A DNA stretch of 64,000 nt from Erwinia piriflorinigrans CFBP 5888 (GCF_001050515.1 NZ_CAHS01000014.1:248001-312000), one strand, 5' to 3'. Positions 25,833 to 36,127 are shown, numbered from the stretch's first letter. Translations and numbers: made by a program. Notes: generated from the sequence alone by a model not told the origin.

Positions 25833-26305
25833 TGTCAGAGTATCAACAGGCCGCACACTATCTGCCGCACGCTGCACCGATGGTGCTAATCGAGCGGGTA
25901 TTACTGGTCGCTGAAGAAGAAGCACGCTGCCAGGTGCGGGTTAGCGCAGACGGCGTGCTGGCCCCTTTTCTCAATCAGCAGGGTGCGCTACCGGCCTGGT
26001 TTGGCATGGAGATCATTGCCCAGACCATTGGCGTCTGGTCCGGCTGGCACGGCCGCCAGCATCACAGCACGCCCCGTCCCGGTATGCTGCTGGGCGGACG
26101 GGGCTACCGCTGTCAGCAGGCGCAATTTCCGCCGGGTAGCCTGCTGGACATTCACGTCAGCCTGCTGATGCGCGATGAAAAAATAGGCAGCTTTAACGGT
26201 GTCATTACCATCGATGATGAAATCTGGGCCAGCGGTCGCCTGAATACCTATCAGCCTGACGATCAGGAACTTCAACAACTTATGCAACAGGATTTTCAGC
26301 CATGA
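25832..26305 (+). CDS. apeP: Second 3-hydroxyacyl-ACP dehydratase, FabA/Z-like hotdog
   Basis: This 157-residue protein has the hotdog dehydratase pattern LPHAAPMVLIERV, then MEIIAQTIGVWSGW and a LLGGRGYRC strand. It carries the expected helix with Glu (ME-I-I-A-Q) and a His near the N-terminus. It is the larger of two dehydratases in the cluster and probably pairs with the smaller ApeI. The reaction is loss of water from beta-hydroxyacyl-ACP to give the 2-enoyl chain. It overlaps the ketoreductase gene by 4 bp. Confidence 0.88.
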   Translation: MSEYQQAAHYLPHAAPMVLIERVLLVAEEEARCQVRVSADGVLAPFLNQQGALPAWFGMEIIAQTIGVWSGWHGRQHHSTPRPGMLLGGRGYRCQQAQFPPGSLLDIHVSLLMRDEKIGSFNGVITIDDEIWASGRLNTYQPDDQELQQLMQQDFQP

Positions 26306-27033
26306 CGCGTACCGTTTTAGTCACCGGGGCCAGTAAAGGCATTGGCCGTGCAATTGCACTGCGGCTGGCTGCTGATGGATTCACCGTGGTGATACATTTT
26401 CACCGTGATGAGCAGGGTGCAGCAGAAACGCTGCGTCAGATTGAAGCGGCGGGTGGCGCTGGCCGTGTGCTGGGCTTCGATATCGCCAGCCGCGAACAGT
26501 GCCGCACCCGGCTGGAAGCCGATATTGAAGGCTCGGGGGCCTATTATGGCGTGGTCAGCAATGCGGGTATCACCCGCGATGGTGCCTTTCCCGCGCTAAC
26601 CGGTGACGACTGGGACGGCGTGATCCACACCAATCTCGACAGTTTCTATAACGTTATCCAGCCGTGTGTCATGCCAATGATCGGCCTGCGCCAGGGCGGA
26701 CGTATCATTACGCTCTCATCGGTATCGGGCATGATGGGCAACCGGGGACAGGTCAACTACAGCGCGGCGAAGGCCGGAATTATCGGTGCCAGCAAGGCGC
26801 TGGCGATTGAGCTGGCGAAGCGCAAAATCACCGTTAACTGTATCGCTCCCGGACTGATCGATACCGCTATGACCCAGATGGAGCCGGTGGCGATGGCGGA
26901 AGCGTTAAAGATGATCCCGATGAAACGTATGGGTGCGGCGGAAGAGGTGGCCGGGCTGGCGAGCTATCTGATGTCGGATATTGCCGGGTATGTCACCCGT
27001 CAGGTGATTTCAATCAACGGGGGCATGCTGTGA
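26302..27033 (+). CDS. apeQ: 3-oxoacyl-ACP reductase, FabG-like SDR
   Basis: This 243-residue short-chain dehydrogenase has the cofactor motif TGASKGIG (about 8-15), NAG at 87-89 and the catalytic S140, Y153 and K157 (YSAAK). It reduces the beta-keto group formed in each elongation cycle, probably with NADPH. It is close to housekeeping FabG in size and motifs, but its place between the dehydratase and final ketosynthase genes assigns it to the aryl-polyene pathway. Both ends overlap neighbouring genes. Confidence 0.93.
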   Translation: MTRTVLVTGASKGIGRAIALRLAADGFTVVIHFHRDEQGAAETLRQIEAAGGAGRVLGFDIASREQCRTRLEADIEGSGAYYGVVSNAGITRDGAFPALTGDDWDGVIHTNLDSFYNVIQPCVMPMIGLRQGGRIITLSSVSGMMGNRGQVNYSAAKAGIIGASKALAIELAKRKITVNCIAPGLIDTAMTQMEPVAMAEALKMIPMKRMGAAEEVAGLASYLMSDIAGYVTRQVISINGGML

Positions 27034-28259
27034 TGCGCCGTGTCGTCGTCACCGGAATGGGCGGCGTCACCGCCTTTGGTGAAAGCTGGCAGGCGGTATC
27101 AGAGCGCCTGCTGGCGGGAAATAACGCCGTGCGCAAAATGCCGGAGTGGCGGGTATATGACGGTTTGAACACGCTGCTGGCCGCGCCGATTGATGATTTC
27201 ACTCTGCCGGAACACTACACCCGCAAGCGCATCCGATCGATGGGGCGGGTATCGCTGATGGCAACCCGTGCCAGCGAGCGGGCGCTGGAGCAGGCGGGGC
27301 TGCTGGGCGATGCGGTGCTGACCAGCGGCGAAACCGGCATTGCTTACGGTTCATCGACCGGAAGTACCGGCCCGGTAAGCGAGTTTGCCACCATGCTGAC
27401 GGAAAAACACACTAATAACATTACCGGTACTACCTATGTGCAGATGATGCCGCATACCACTGCGGTAAATACCGGACTCTTCTTTGGGCTGCGCGGGCGG
27501 GTGATCCCTACATCGAGTGCCTGTACCTCCGGCAGCCAGGCGATCGGTTATGCATGGGAAGCGATCCGTCATGGTTACCAGACGGTAATGGTAGCAGGAG
27601 GGGCAGAGGAACTCTGTCCGTCGGAAGCGGCGGTATTTGATACGCTGTTTGCCACCAGCCAGCGCAATGACCAGCCACAGAGTACGCCGTCACCGTTCGA
27701 TGCCAGTCGGGACGGGCTGGTGATTGGTGAAGGTGCCGGAACGCTGGTACTGGAAGAACTGGAACATGCGCAGGCTCGCGGTGCCACCATCTATGCGGAG
27801 ATCGTGGGTTTTTATACTAACTGCGATGCGGCGCATATTACCCAGCCGCAGCGTGAGACCATGCAGATTTGCATTGAACGGGCGCTACGCACCGCAAGGC
27901 TGGACGCCAGCGATATTGGTTATATCAGCGCGCACGGCACGGCTACCGATCGCGGTGATGTGGCGGAAAGTCACGCCACGGCAGCTGTGTTTGGTAACGG
28001 CACGCCGATCTCGTCACTGAAAAGCTATTTCGGTCATACGCTCGGCGCCTGTGGCGCGCTGGAAGCGTGGATGGGCATTGAGATGATGCGTGAAGGCTGG
28101 TTCGCACCGACGCTGAATCTGACGCAGCCGGCACAGGATTGCGCAGAGCTTGATTACATTGTGCAACAGCCGCGTGTGCTGCAAACGGATTACATTCAGT
28201 CCAATAACTTTGCTTTTGGTGGCATTAATACCTCGCTCATTTTCCGCCGTTGGCGCTGA
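27030..28259 (+). CDS. apeR: Beta-ketoacyl-ACP synthase, FabF-like
   Basis: This 409-residue condensing enzyme has C165 in SSACTSGSQ, His in SAHGTATDRGD near 312 and His in SYFGHTLGACG near 345. It is thought to act early, in starter elongation, while ApeO-ApeC extends the chain. GTG at 27030 and ATG at 27033 are adjacent in frame; either could start translation, and the first gives the 4-bp overlap seen throughout the cluster. It is the last cluster gene. No clear terminator follows within 200 bp. Confidence 0.93.
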   Translation: MMRRVVVTGMGGVTAFGESWQAVSERLLAGNNAVRKMPEWRVYDGLNTLLAAPIDDFTLPEHYTRKRIRSMGRVSLMATRASERALEQAGLLGDAVLTSGETGIAYGSSTGSTGPVSEFATMLTEKHTNNITGTTYVQMMPHTTAVNTGLFFGLRGRVIPTSSACTSGSQAIGYAWEAIRHGYQTVMVAGGAEELCPSEAAVFDTLFATSQRNDQPQSTPSPFDASRDGLVIGEGAGTLVLEELEHAQARGATIYAEIVGFYTNCDAAHITQPQRETMQICIERALRTARLDASDIGYISAHGTATDRGDVAESHATAAVFGNGTPISSLKSYFGHTLGACGALEAWMGIEMMREGWFAPTLNLTQPAQDCAELDYIVQQPRVLQTDYIQSNNFAFGGINTSLIFRRWR

Positions 28260-28741
28260 CAGCGCTGCGCCAGGCGCGTGCGGAACCTGCTGTTGCTCCG
28301 GGGCGATATCTTGCAATGGCCCAGCCGCTGATTTCCAACATCTGATTCAGGCGGCACGGGGTTAGCAGAGGCACTGGTTTTGCCGGGAAAATCAGCTTAA
28401 AAGAGCGAAAATGTTCCTCAATGGAAAAAAATTTTTAATTTAAATGGCTAATAATCTGACCTGACCGTTTCGAGGAGAGTGGCGCTAATGCTTATGGCTC
28501 AGTTAATTTTCCAGGGTTGTGTGATTAGTGACAAGATGAAATCGATTTATTTAGTTAATCAATTCCGGCTTTGTGCTATCCTCCACTGCCTGCACGTGCC
28601 ACCTTTTTTACCGGGCAGAGAGCTATTCTTTTGACCTGTGTCGGGTTAGCGTGAGTGACTCTTAACCTCCTTGTGAAACGGACGTCTTTCATTTTACTGG
28701 CCCCATAACAGGAATGTTTTGCCGGTCTGTTGTGGTTTACT
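28260..28741. other. Intergenic region after the aryl-polyene cluster
   Basis: These 482 bases begin GC-rich and become AT-rich around 28430. A 48-codon frame at 28488-28634 has a good ribosome-binding site (GAGGAGAG), but its translation is not protein-like enough to call. No obvious hairpin terminator was seen. ymdB, which precedes clsC in Escherichia, is not here. Confidence 0.5.
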
Positions 28742-28882
28742 ATGAAAAACAATTCTGAAACTGAGTCCGGAAAAGAAAAGCCAGTGCCGTTAGAAGATGC
28801 TCCTTTTACTATTATGGTTTTTGCCATCACCTCCTTTACGCTGATCGCTTTTGTTCTCGTTATCACTCTTTGGGTATGCTGA
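28742..28882 (+). CDS. Small single-pass membrane protein, unannotated type
   Basis: A 46-codon frame runs from ATG 28742 to TGA 28880-28882. Residues 1-20 are hydrophilic and acidic/basic (MKNNSETESGKEKPVPLEDA). Residues about 22-45 form one strongly hydrophobic segment ending LWVC. The charge pattern suggests a cytoplasmic N-terminus or a short N-out tail; topology is uncertain. There is no strong ribosome-binding site, which lowers confidence. It lies 86 bp before clsC on the same strand and could be co-transcribed with it. I recognise no family. Confidence 0.5.
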   Translation: MKNNSETESGKEKPVPLEDAPFTIMVFAITSFTLIAFVLVITLWVC

Positions 28883-28968
28883 TGCTGTCAGCAACGAATG
28901 ACGACTCACACCCCTTGTACAATAGCTCATTGGCCGCAAAATCCCCCTAATCAACTCAAGGATCGTCG

Positions 28969-30444
28969 ATGACCGAGAAACATCAGTCGCCGGATGCCGG
29001 CTCTTCGGCGGCGACTGCGCGTCCACGGCTGGCGCAGGCCGTCATACCTTTGGCGGAGCAACATCCCGAACATAGCGGCATCTTCCCTTTGACGGAGGGT
29101 TTGGACGCCTTTGCCGCCCGTTATCTGCTGATCTCAATGGCCGAACGGTCGCTGGATATTCAGTATTATATTTGGCAAAACGACATGTCCGGACGGTTAC
29201 TGTTCAGCGCCGTTTTGGCTGCCGCCCGGCGCGGGGTCAAGGTGCGGCTGTTGCTGGATGATAACAATACCCGTGGGCTTGATGAAACGCTGAGCGAACT
29301 GAATCGTCACCCCAATATAGACGTACGCTTATTCAATCCCTTTTCGTTCCGTACTCTGCGCGCCATTGGCTACATCACGGATTTCGCCCGTCTGAACAGG
29401 CGTATGCATAACAAAAGTTTTACCGTCGATAACACGGCGACTATCGTTGGCGGTCGCAATATTGGCGATGAGTATTTTGCCGCCGGGGACGAACCTTTAT
29501 TTACCGATCTTGACGTGCTGGCTGTGGGGCCGGTTGTCGGGGAGGTGGCAAAGGATTTTGCCCGTTACTGGCAAAGTCGGGCCGTTGCGCCTCTGAACAT
29601 TGTCGTTGACGAGGATGCCGGTGAACTCTCTGCTGTAACGCTACCGCAGGCGTGGCGCGAAACGTCCCAGGTACAGCGCTATCTGCAACGGGTGGATGAG
29701 TCGCCGTTTGTCAGCCAGCTTGAAGGCCGTTCTTTGCCGTTTATCTGGGCCAATACCCGCCTGTTAAGTGACGATCCGCGCAAAGGTTTGGGGCGTGCCA
29801 GAACCAGTACACTCTTGCCGCAGCGCATGTTGTCTGCAATTGGCAAACCGCAGCGCCAGTTCGATATTATTTCTGCTTATTTTGTCCCAACGCGCGCCGG
29901 AGTGGCGCAGCTGCTTTCGCTGGTGCGTAACGGGGTGAAAATCGCCGTTCTGACCAATTCACTCGCGGCTAATGATGTCTCCGTCGTGCATGCCGGTTAT
30001 GCCAAATGGCGCAAAAAACTATTACGTCACGGCGTGACGCTGTATGAGTTAAAGCCTCATGACGGGATGGTTCATTCGCCACACGATCGTGGCTTAACCG
30101 GCAACTCAGGAGCCAGTCTGCACGCCAAAACGTTCAGCGTAGATAATCAGCAGCTGTTTATCGGCTCGTTTAATTTTGATCCGCGTTCGGCAATGCTGAA
30201 CACAGAAATGGGACTGGTGATTGAGAGTAAAAGCCTGGCGACGCAAATTCATCAGCGCTTTATGGCCCATATGCCCGACAAGGCCTGGACGCTCCGCCTG
30301 GATAGCTGGGGACGCATAAACTGGGTGGAATATCCGGGCGACCCGGAGAAAGAGGTCGTGCATAAACATGAGCCACGAACGCGACTGATGCAGCGTCTGT
30401 TAGTCCGCCTTGTGTCGCGTTTGCCGATCGAGTGGCTGTTATGA
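28969..30444 (+). CDS. clsC: Cardiolipin synthase C
   Basis: This 491-residue phospholipase-D-superfamily enzyme (formerly YmdC) makes cardiolipin; in Escherichia ClsC uses phosphatidylethanolamine and phosphatidylglycerol. Two HKD motifs are intact: RMHNKSFTVDN with H147/K149 and LHAKTFSVDN with H385. The protein is about 18 residues longer than in Escherichia, mostly a variable N-terminus. AAGGAT precedes the ATG at normal spacing. In Escherichia full activity needs the adjacent ymdB product, whose gene is not found in this window. It is convergent with opgC, with a large hairpin between. Confidence 0.94.
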   Translation: MTEKHQSPDAGSSAATARPRLAQAVIPLAEQHPEHSGIFPLTEGLDAFAARYLLISMAERSLDIQYYIWQNDMSGRLLFSAVLAAARRGVKVRLLLDDNNTRGLDETLSELNRHPNIDVRLFNPFSFRTLRAIGYITDFARLNRRMHNKSFTVDNTATIVGGRNIGDEYFAAGDEPLFTDLDVLAVGPVVGEVAKDFARYWQSRAVAPLNIVVDEDAGELSAVTLPQAWRETSQVQRYLQRVDESPFVSQLEGRSLPFIWANTRLLSDDPRKGLGRARTSTLLPQRMLSAIGKPQRQFDIISAYFVPTRAGVAQLLSLVRNGVKIAVLTNSLAANDVSVVHAGYAKWRKKLLRHGVTLYELKPHDGMVHSPHDRGLTGNSGASLHAKTFSVDNQQLFIGSFNFDPRSAMLNTEMGLVIESKSLATQIHQRFMAHMPDKAWTLRLDSWGRINWVEYPGDPEKEVVHKHEPRTRLMQRLLVRLVSRLPIEWLL

Positions 30445-30448
30445 ACCG

Positions 30449-30478
30449 CTGTTAGCGGGGCGCGCGCCCCGCTAACAG
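30449..30478. terminator. Perfect 30-bp palindrome between convergent clsC and opgC
   Basis: CTGTTAGCGGGGCGC and its exact reverse complement abut with no spacer, giving a stem of up to 13-14 bp with a minimal loop on either strand. It lies four bases after the clsC stop and one base before the opgC stop. There is no T-run, so it may act as a bidirectional barrier or 3'-end stabiliser, not a classical intrinsic terminator. Confidence 0.65.
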
Positions 30479-30479
30479 G

Positions 30480-31604
30480 CTAACGCTGCGCTTTACCGGA
30501 AAACAGGAAACGCAGTAGTGGAACACGCAAATGGATTTCATACAGCACAAATGAGATGCCAAAGACAAACACCAGTCCGGCAAAGAAACCCACCGTGTTG
30601 TTACCGATTTCATTGACGAAAAGAATGCCGTAGAGAATGGTTAACGGATGGTGTACCAGATAGATAAAAAGTGACGCGTTGACCAGATACTTTACACGCG
30701 GAGAGTGCGAATTCAGCAGGCGATGGCCAAATGCAAACACGACGTTGATCATCCACAGCCCCATCAGCATTGATGTCACCGCATCGATTTCATACAGCCA
30801 GCCTTCACCATGACTCCACGTTTGATTGGCGACATAAACGACGAATGCCAGGGCGGAGCCGACAAAGGTCCAGGGTATCGGGCGAACAAACAGGGCTTTA
30901 ATTGCGGGATATTTCCACGCCATCGCCCCCAGAACAAAGAACGGCAGATAAAGTAACGTCTGCATCACCGCCATATTGAACAGCGCATCGCCGAGGATCT
31001 GCGGGGCAAAGATAAACAGCGTGCGGCGGAAAATACACCATGAAAGGCTGCAAAGCAGTATCCAGAGGGTAAGGCGGCCCCATCCTAGTTCGGAATACTC
31101 TGATTTTTCTCTCTTACTGTCGCGCAATAAAGCGAAAAGCCAAAAACTCGCCACGGTGAGCAGCATCAGCACTAACAGAAACCACAGGTGGGAAATCAAA
31201 TCCCAAACCAGCGCATTGTACTGCTGATAAAACGTCATGCTACTCCAGTCACCAATCTTGCTGGTCCACTCTTTGAGCATGAAAAATTGGGGCAGGGTGA
31301 TTAGCGGTATGGCAGCCAGCATCGGAATGCCAACCCGCTCCGTGCGCACCTTCAGCCAGTGCCAGGGGTTGTAACGCAGAAACAGCATGTAGGAGAAATA
31401 TCCCGATATCACGAAGAACACCTGCATGCGAAATGCATGGATGAAATCATTCAGCAACGTCAGCCACTCGGACGGTGAGCTGCTGTTTACCGACCAGCTT
31501 TGAGTAGAATAAATGAGCGACACATGAAAAGGCACCCCTAATAACATTAACCAAGCGCGAATCGAATCAAGGAAGTACTCTCTTTGCTGTGTTTTTTTAG
31601 TCAT
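30480..31604 (-). CDS. opgC: Osmoregulated periplasmic glucan succinylation protein
   Basis: This 374-residue integral membrane protein of the acyltransferase-3 family has about ten membrane segments. It begins with the family motif REYFLDSIRAWLMLLGVPFHVSLIYS, containing the conserved His, and ends in a basic tail. In Escherichia OpgC (MdoC) transfers succinyl groups to periplasmic glucans. It is divergent from opgGH, with 250 bp between, as in Escherichia. The length is slightly under the Escherichia 385 residues. Confidence 0.94.
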   Translation of the reverse strand: MTKKTQQREYFLDSIRAWLMLLGVPFHVSLIYSTQSWSVNSSSPSEWLTLLNDFIHAFRMQVFFVISGYFSYMLFLRYNPWHWLKVRTERVGIPMLAAIPLITLPQFFMLKEWTSKIGDWSSMTFYQQYNALVWDLISHLWFLLVLMLLTVASFWLFALLRDSKREKSEYSELGWGRLTLWILLCSLSWCIFRRTLFIFAPQILGDALFNMAVMQTLLYLPFFVLGAMAWKYPAIKALFVRPIPWTFVGSALAFVVYVANQTWSHGEGWLYEIDAVTSMLMGLWMINVVFAFGHRLLNSHSPRVKYLVNASLFIYLVHHPLTILYGILFVNEIGNNTVGFFAGLVFVFGISFVLYEIHLRVPLLRFLFSGKAQR

Positions 31605-31854
31605 AAATGTCCATTATTCAATGCGTTATCTGCTAAATGAATCCTTAATCAGCCTAAAGCTTACCGCTTACTTTAACCGGGTGAATAAGCGTATACTATC
31701 AGTCGAATCTGGTTCCGCTAAAAGCGTAAGAGTTGGATGTTTCGTGAATCAGAATATCGGAACAAAAACGCGGTCAGGCTGTCGGATTGCTAAATTATCC
31801 TTTAAGATGAATTAATTGTTAAAGCACCCGAAATGGGGGGATGTCCGGATTAAA

Positions 31855-33408
31855 ATGAACAATAAACCACAACTGATGAAATTGCGCTGGGTTGGCGCTG
31901 CCGTTTTGTTTTCAATGTATGCCAACAGCAGTTGGGCTTTCAGCATTGACGATGTGGCGAAACAGGCGAAGGATTTAGCCGGGAAGAGCTTCGAAGCGCC
32001 GAAAAGCAATCTTCCTTCGCAGCTGCGTGAAATGAAGTACGCCAATTACCAGCAGATCCAGTTCAACCATGACAAAGCATACTGGAGTAAGCTCAAGACC
32101 CCTTTTAAACTTGAATTCTACCATCAGGGTATGTACTTCGATACCCCGGTACGTCTTAATGAAGTGACCGCAAACAGCGTGCGCGAGATCAAATACTCCC
32201 CAGAGTATTTCAACTTTGGTAACGTCCCACACGATGCTGACACGCTGAAAAACCTCGGCTTTGCCGGTTTCAAAGTGTTGTATCCGTTAAATAGCAAAGA
32301 TAAGAAAGATGAAATTTCCAGCTTCCTCGGCGCCAGTTATTTCCGCGTTATCGGTGCCGGGCAGGTTTATGGGCTTTCTGCGCGTGGCCTGGCCATTGAC
32401 ACCGCTCTGCCTTCTGGTGAAGAGTTCCCGCGTTTCAAGCAGTTCTGGATTGAACGCCCAAAACCGCAGGATAAACACCTGGTCATTTATGCCTTGCTCG
32501 ACTCGCCGCGTGCTACGGGGGCTTATCGTTTCCTGATCACTCCGGGTAAAGACAGCACTGTCGATGTGCAGTCAAAGGTTTATCTGCGTGACAAGATTGG
32601 TAAGCTGGGCGTTGCGCCATTAACCAGCATGTACCTCTTTGGTGCCAATCAGCCTTCTTCTCAGGTTAACTACCGTCCGGCCCTGCATGATTCTAACGGC
32701 CTGTCGATCCATGCCGGTAACGGTGAGTGGATTTGGCGTCCGCTGAATAATCCGAAACATCTGGCGGTCAGTACCTTTACCGTTGAAAACCCACGCGGTT
32801 TCGGCCTGCTGCAACGTGGGCGTGAATTTGATAAGTTCCAGGATCTGGACGACCGTTACGATCTGCGTCCAAGCGGCTGGATAGAACCGCAGGGCGATTG
32901 GGGTAAAGGGCGCGTGGAGCTGGTTGAGATCCCGACAGCGGATGAAACCAACGACAATATCGTGGCATTCTGGACCCCGGAAAGTCTGCCTGAAGCGGGT
33001 AAAGAGATGAAATTTGCCTATCGTCTGCATTTCACCCGTGATGAAAGCCAACTGCATTCGCCGGAAACGGCTTATGTGAAGAGTACACTTCGCTCTACCG
33101 GCGATGTAAAACAGTCTAACCTTGTGCGCCAACCGGACGGCACCGTAGCCTTTATCGTTGATTTTGTTGGCCCGGAAATGAGCAAGCTAGCGGAAAACAC
33201 CCCGGTGACGCCTCAGGTCAGCATTGGTAATAACGGTGAACTGGTGGAGAACAGCGTCCGCTATAATCCGGTGACCAAAGGCTGGCGTCTGATGCTGCGC
33301 ATTCGTGTTAAAGACACCAAACAACCTACGGAAATGCGTGCTGCACTGGTGAACGGTGACAAAACGCTGACGGAAACCTGGAGCAATCAGTTGCCTGCCA
33401 ATGAATAA
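31855..33408 (+). CDS. opgG: Periplasmic glucan biosynthesis protein G
   Basis: This 517-residue periplasmic protein is needed to build branched osmoregulated periplasmic glucans. In plant-associated enterobacteria loss of opgG or opgH cripples virulence. A signal peptide ends in SSWA before [15 protein letters not shown], exactly as in Escherichia. The body is highly conserved ([36 protein letters not shown]). ATG 31855 was chosen because GGAT lies upstream at suitable spacing; ATG 31876 also gives a good signal peptide and is an alternative. The last 8 bp overlap opgH. Confidence 0.97.
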   Translation: MNNKPQLMKLRWVGAAVLFSMYANSSWAFSIDDVAKQAKDLAGKSFEAPKSNLPSQLREMKYANYQQIQFNHDKAYWSKLKTPFKLEFYHQGMYFDTPVRLNEVTANSVREIKYSPEYFNFGNVPHDADTLKNLGFAGFKVLYPLNSKDKKDEISSFLGASYFRVIGAGQVYGLSARGLAIDTALPSGEEFPRFKQFWIERPKPQDKHLVIYALLDSPRATGAYRFLITPGKDSTVDVQSKVYLRDKIGKLGVAPLTSMYLFGANQPSSQVNYRPALHDSNGLSIHAGNGEWIWRPLNNPKHLAVSTFTVENPRGFGLLQRGREFDKFQDLDDRYDLRPSGWIEPQGDWGKGRVELVEIPTADETNDNIVAFWTPESLPEAGKEMKFAYRLHFTRDESQLHSPETAYVKSTLRSTGDVKQSNLVRQPDGTVAFIVDFVGPEMSKLAENTPVTPQVSIGNNGELVENSVRYNPVTKGWRLMLRIRVKDTKQPTEMRAALVNGDKTLTETWSNQLPANE

Positions 33409-35959
33409 GTCAACCGTAATACCCGCTGAATATATTGATGCGCTGCCTCTCTCCCCAGAGCGGAAAGGGGCGTTGCGTGACGTTTCGCCTGAAAACACCG
33501 ATGATACCTTCAGCCAGCTGCATCACCAGTTGGCTGAAGGGGGGGCGGTAGAACCGCGTCCTGATGATGCGCCCCAGGCGTCGGTCAAAGCACGTATCGA
33601 AATGAGCTGGCCTGAATCTGTCGATGAGGGGCGTCAGTTTGACAAAGATGCGCTGGATCGCACAACGCTGAAAGCGATGCCCAGGCACACCCGTTCTTCA
33701 ATGTATCCCGAGGAGTGGCGCACCAACCCGGTTGCACGTGCCTGGGATGCCGTACGTGGACGCAAAAGCACCCCACGTTATGCCAGCAAAGAAGAGCAGA
33801 AGGCAGAAGATAAATGGCGGCATGTAGGCTCCATTCGTCGCTATATCCTGCTGTTCCTGACCGTCTTTCAGACGGTGGTGGCGACCTGGTACATGAAAAC
33901 CATTCTGCCTTATCAGGGCTGGGCGTTAATCGATCCGATGGAGATGATCGACCAGAACTGGCAGCAGTCGGTACTGCAAATTTTGCCTTACGTGCTGCAA
34001 ACCGGGATCCTGTTCCTGTTCGCCGTACTGTTTTGCTGGGTTTCAGCCGGGTTCTGGACCGCGCTGATGGGCTTCCTGCAACTGCTGATCGGTAAGGATA
34101 AATACAGCATTTCCTATCTGACCAGCGGCGATGAACCGATCAACCCGGAACATCGCACGGCGTTGATTATGCCGATCTGTAATGAAGACGTTGAACGCGT
34201 GTTCGCAGGTCTGCGCGCCACCTGGGAGTCGGTAGTCCGTACCGGTGAACAGGCCAACTACGATGTGTATATTCTCAGCGACAGTTACAATCCTGATATC
34301 GCGATGGCCGAGCAAAAGGCCTGGATGGAGTTGGTGCGTGATGTGGGCGGGGAAGGGCGCATTTTCTATCGCCGCCGCCGCCGCCGCGTGAAGCGCAAAT
34401 CCGGTAACATTGATGACTTCTGCCGCCGTTGGGGCAGTCAGTACAGCTACATGGTTGTACTGGATGCCGACAGCGTGATGAGTGGCGGGTGCTTGAATGG
34501 CCTGGTACGCATGATGGAAGCCAACCCGAATGCGGGGATTATCCAGTCGTCGCCAAAAGCATCGGGTATGGACACGCTGTACGCACGTTGCCAGCAGTTT
34601 GCCACCCGGGTTTATGGGCCACTGTTTACCGCCGGTCTGCATTTCTGGCAGTTGGGTGAGTCGCACTACTGGGGCCACAACGCCATTATTCGCGTTCAGC
34701 CATTTATTGAGCACTGTGCGCTGGCGCCTCTGCCGGGTGAAGGCTCATTTGCCGGTTCTATCCTTTCGCATGACTTTGTCGAAGCCGCGCTGATGCGCCG
34801 TGCGGGCTGGGGAGTGTGGATCGCCTACGATTTACCAGGCTCCTATGAAGAACTGCCGCCGAACCTGCTGGATGAGCTAAAGCGCGACCGTCGCTGGTGT
34901 CATGGCAACCTGATGAACTTCCGTCTGTTCCTGGTAAAAGGGATGCACCCGGTTCACCGTGCGGTATTCCTCACTGGCGTGATGTCTTATCTCTCTGCAC
35001 CGCTGTGGTTTATGTTCCTGGCGTTATCTACTGCCCTACAGGTGGTGCATACGCTGATGGAGCCGCAGTACTTCCTGCAACCGCGCCAGCTGTTCCCGGT
35101 GTGGCCGCAGTGGCGACCTGAACTGGCTATCGCGCTGTTCTCTACGACGCTGGTCCTGCTGTTTTTGCCGAAGCTGTTGAGTATTATCCTGGTATGGTGC
35201 AAAGGGGCGAAGCCCTACGGTGGGGCATTGCGCGTGCTGGCTTCACTGTTCCTGGAAATGCTGTTCTCAGTGCTGCTGGCACCTGTGCGTATGCTGTTCC
35301 ACACCGTTTTCGTGGTCAGCGCATTCCTCGGCTGGGAAGTGGTATGGAACTCACCGCAGCGTGATGACGACGCCACGCCGTGGAGCGAGGCGTTTAAGCG
35401 TCATGGTTCGCAGATGCTGCTGGGTCTGGTCTGGGCCGGTGGAATGGGTTGGCTGGATCTTAACTTCTTATGGTGGCTGTCACCGATTGTCTTCTCGCTG
35501 ATCCTGTCACCGTTTGTTTCTGTATGGTCCAGTCGTCGTACACTTGGACAGGCGTCTAAGCGCGGCAAGCTGTTCCTGATCCCGGAAGAGTACAATCCAC
35601 CGCAAGAGCTGCTGGATACCGATCGCTACGTCGAACTTAACCGCGAACGTGCGTTGGAGAATGGCTTTATGCATGCTCTCTTCCATCCGTCGTTCAACGC
35701 GCTGGCAAGCGCAATGGCGACTTCGCGCCACTTGCAGAGCGATATCCTTGATTTCGCCCGCGATCGGCGCGTCGAGCAGGCGTTAAGCGGTTCTCCGGCT
35801 AATCTGGACCGCGACAGTCGCCTGGCACTGATTAGCGATCCGGTCACCCTTTCGCGCATGCACTATCGCCTGTGGCAGAATGCAGACAAGTATCGCGACT
35901 GGTCAGATTACTACCATAATTTGAAACTCAATCCGTTGGCGTTGGATAACGCCAAGTAG
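33401..35959 (+). CDS. opgH: Membrane glucosyltransferase for periplasmic glucans
   Basis: This 852-residue inner-membrane GT2 enzyme makes the linear beta-1,2-glucan backbone from UDP-glucose and passes it through the membrane. The cytoplasmic N-terminus (about 1-140) is variable and shows an insertion relative to Escherichia near residue 30. The catalytic domain has the metal-binding VLDADSVM near 350 and [10 protein letters not shown] (the R-x-x-RW motif) near 495. About eight membrane helices flank it. In Escherichia OpgH also couples UDP-glucose supply to cell division. It is translationally coupled to opgG and followed by a clear terminator. Confidence 0.98.
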   Translation: MNKSTVIPAEYIDALPLSPERKGALRDVSPENTDDTFSQLHHQLAEGGAVEPRPDDAPQASVKARIEMSWPESVDEGRQFDKDALDRTTLKAMPRHTRSSMYPEEWRTNPVARAWDAVRGRKSTPRYASKEEQKAEDKWRHVGSIRRYILLFLTVFQTVVATWYMKTILPYQGWALIDPMEMIDQNWQQSVLQILPYVLQTGILFLFAVLFCWVSAGFWTALMGFLQLLIGKDKYSISYLTSGDEPINPEHRTALIMPICNEDVERVFAGLRATWESVVRTGEQANYDVYILSDSYNPDIAMAEQKAWMELVRDVGGEGRIFYRRRRRRVKRKSGNIDDFCRRWGSQYSYMVVLDADSVMSGGCLNGLVRMMEANPNAGIIQSSPKASGMDTLYARCQQFATRVYGPLFTAGLHFWQLGESHYWGHNAIIRVQPFIEHCALAPLPGEGSFAGSILSHDFVEAALMRRAGWGVWIAYDLPGSYEELPPNLLDELKRDRRWCHGNLMNFRLFLVKGMHPVHRAVFLTGVMSYLSAPLWFMFLALSTALQVVHTLMEPQYFLQPRQLFPVWPQWRPELAIALFSTTLVLLFLPKLLSIILVWCKGAKPYGGALRVLASLFLEMLFSVLLAPVRMLFHTVFVVSAFLGWEVVWNSPQRDDDATPWSEAFKRHGSQMLLGLVWAGGMGWLDLNFLWWLSPIVFSLILSPFVSVWSSRRTLGQASKRGKLFLIPEEYNPPQELLDTDRYVELNRERALENGFMHALFHPSFNALASAMATSRHLQSDILDFARDRRVEQALSGSPANLDRDSRLALISDPVTLSRMHYRLWQNADKYRDWSDYYHNLKLNPLALDNAK

Positions 35960-36000
35960 GGCTGTCTGGTTGTTGTACCAGCGCAGAGGCCATTGAATCA

Positions 36001-36030
36001 AAGCCGGGACACAGTGTTCCGGCTTTTTTT
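36001..36030 (+). terminator. Rho-independent terminator of opgGH
   Basis: AAGCCGG and CCGGCTT pair around an 11-base loop and are followed by a T-run, 42 bp after the opgH stop. Confidence 0.85.
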
Positions 36031-36127
36031 ACGCATTCTTTGCATTGGCAATCGCAGTGGACCGGCCAATAAGCGGTAAAATAGTGCGCTTGCAGGCGTA
36101 ACTTATGAAGAGAAGGGGAGAATGACA

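Noticed and set aside
28150-28365. 71-codon frame across the end of apeR
   Set aside because: Overlaps the conserved C-terminus of apeR and has no ribosome-binding site.
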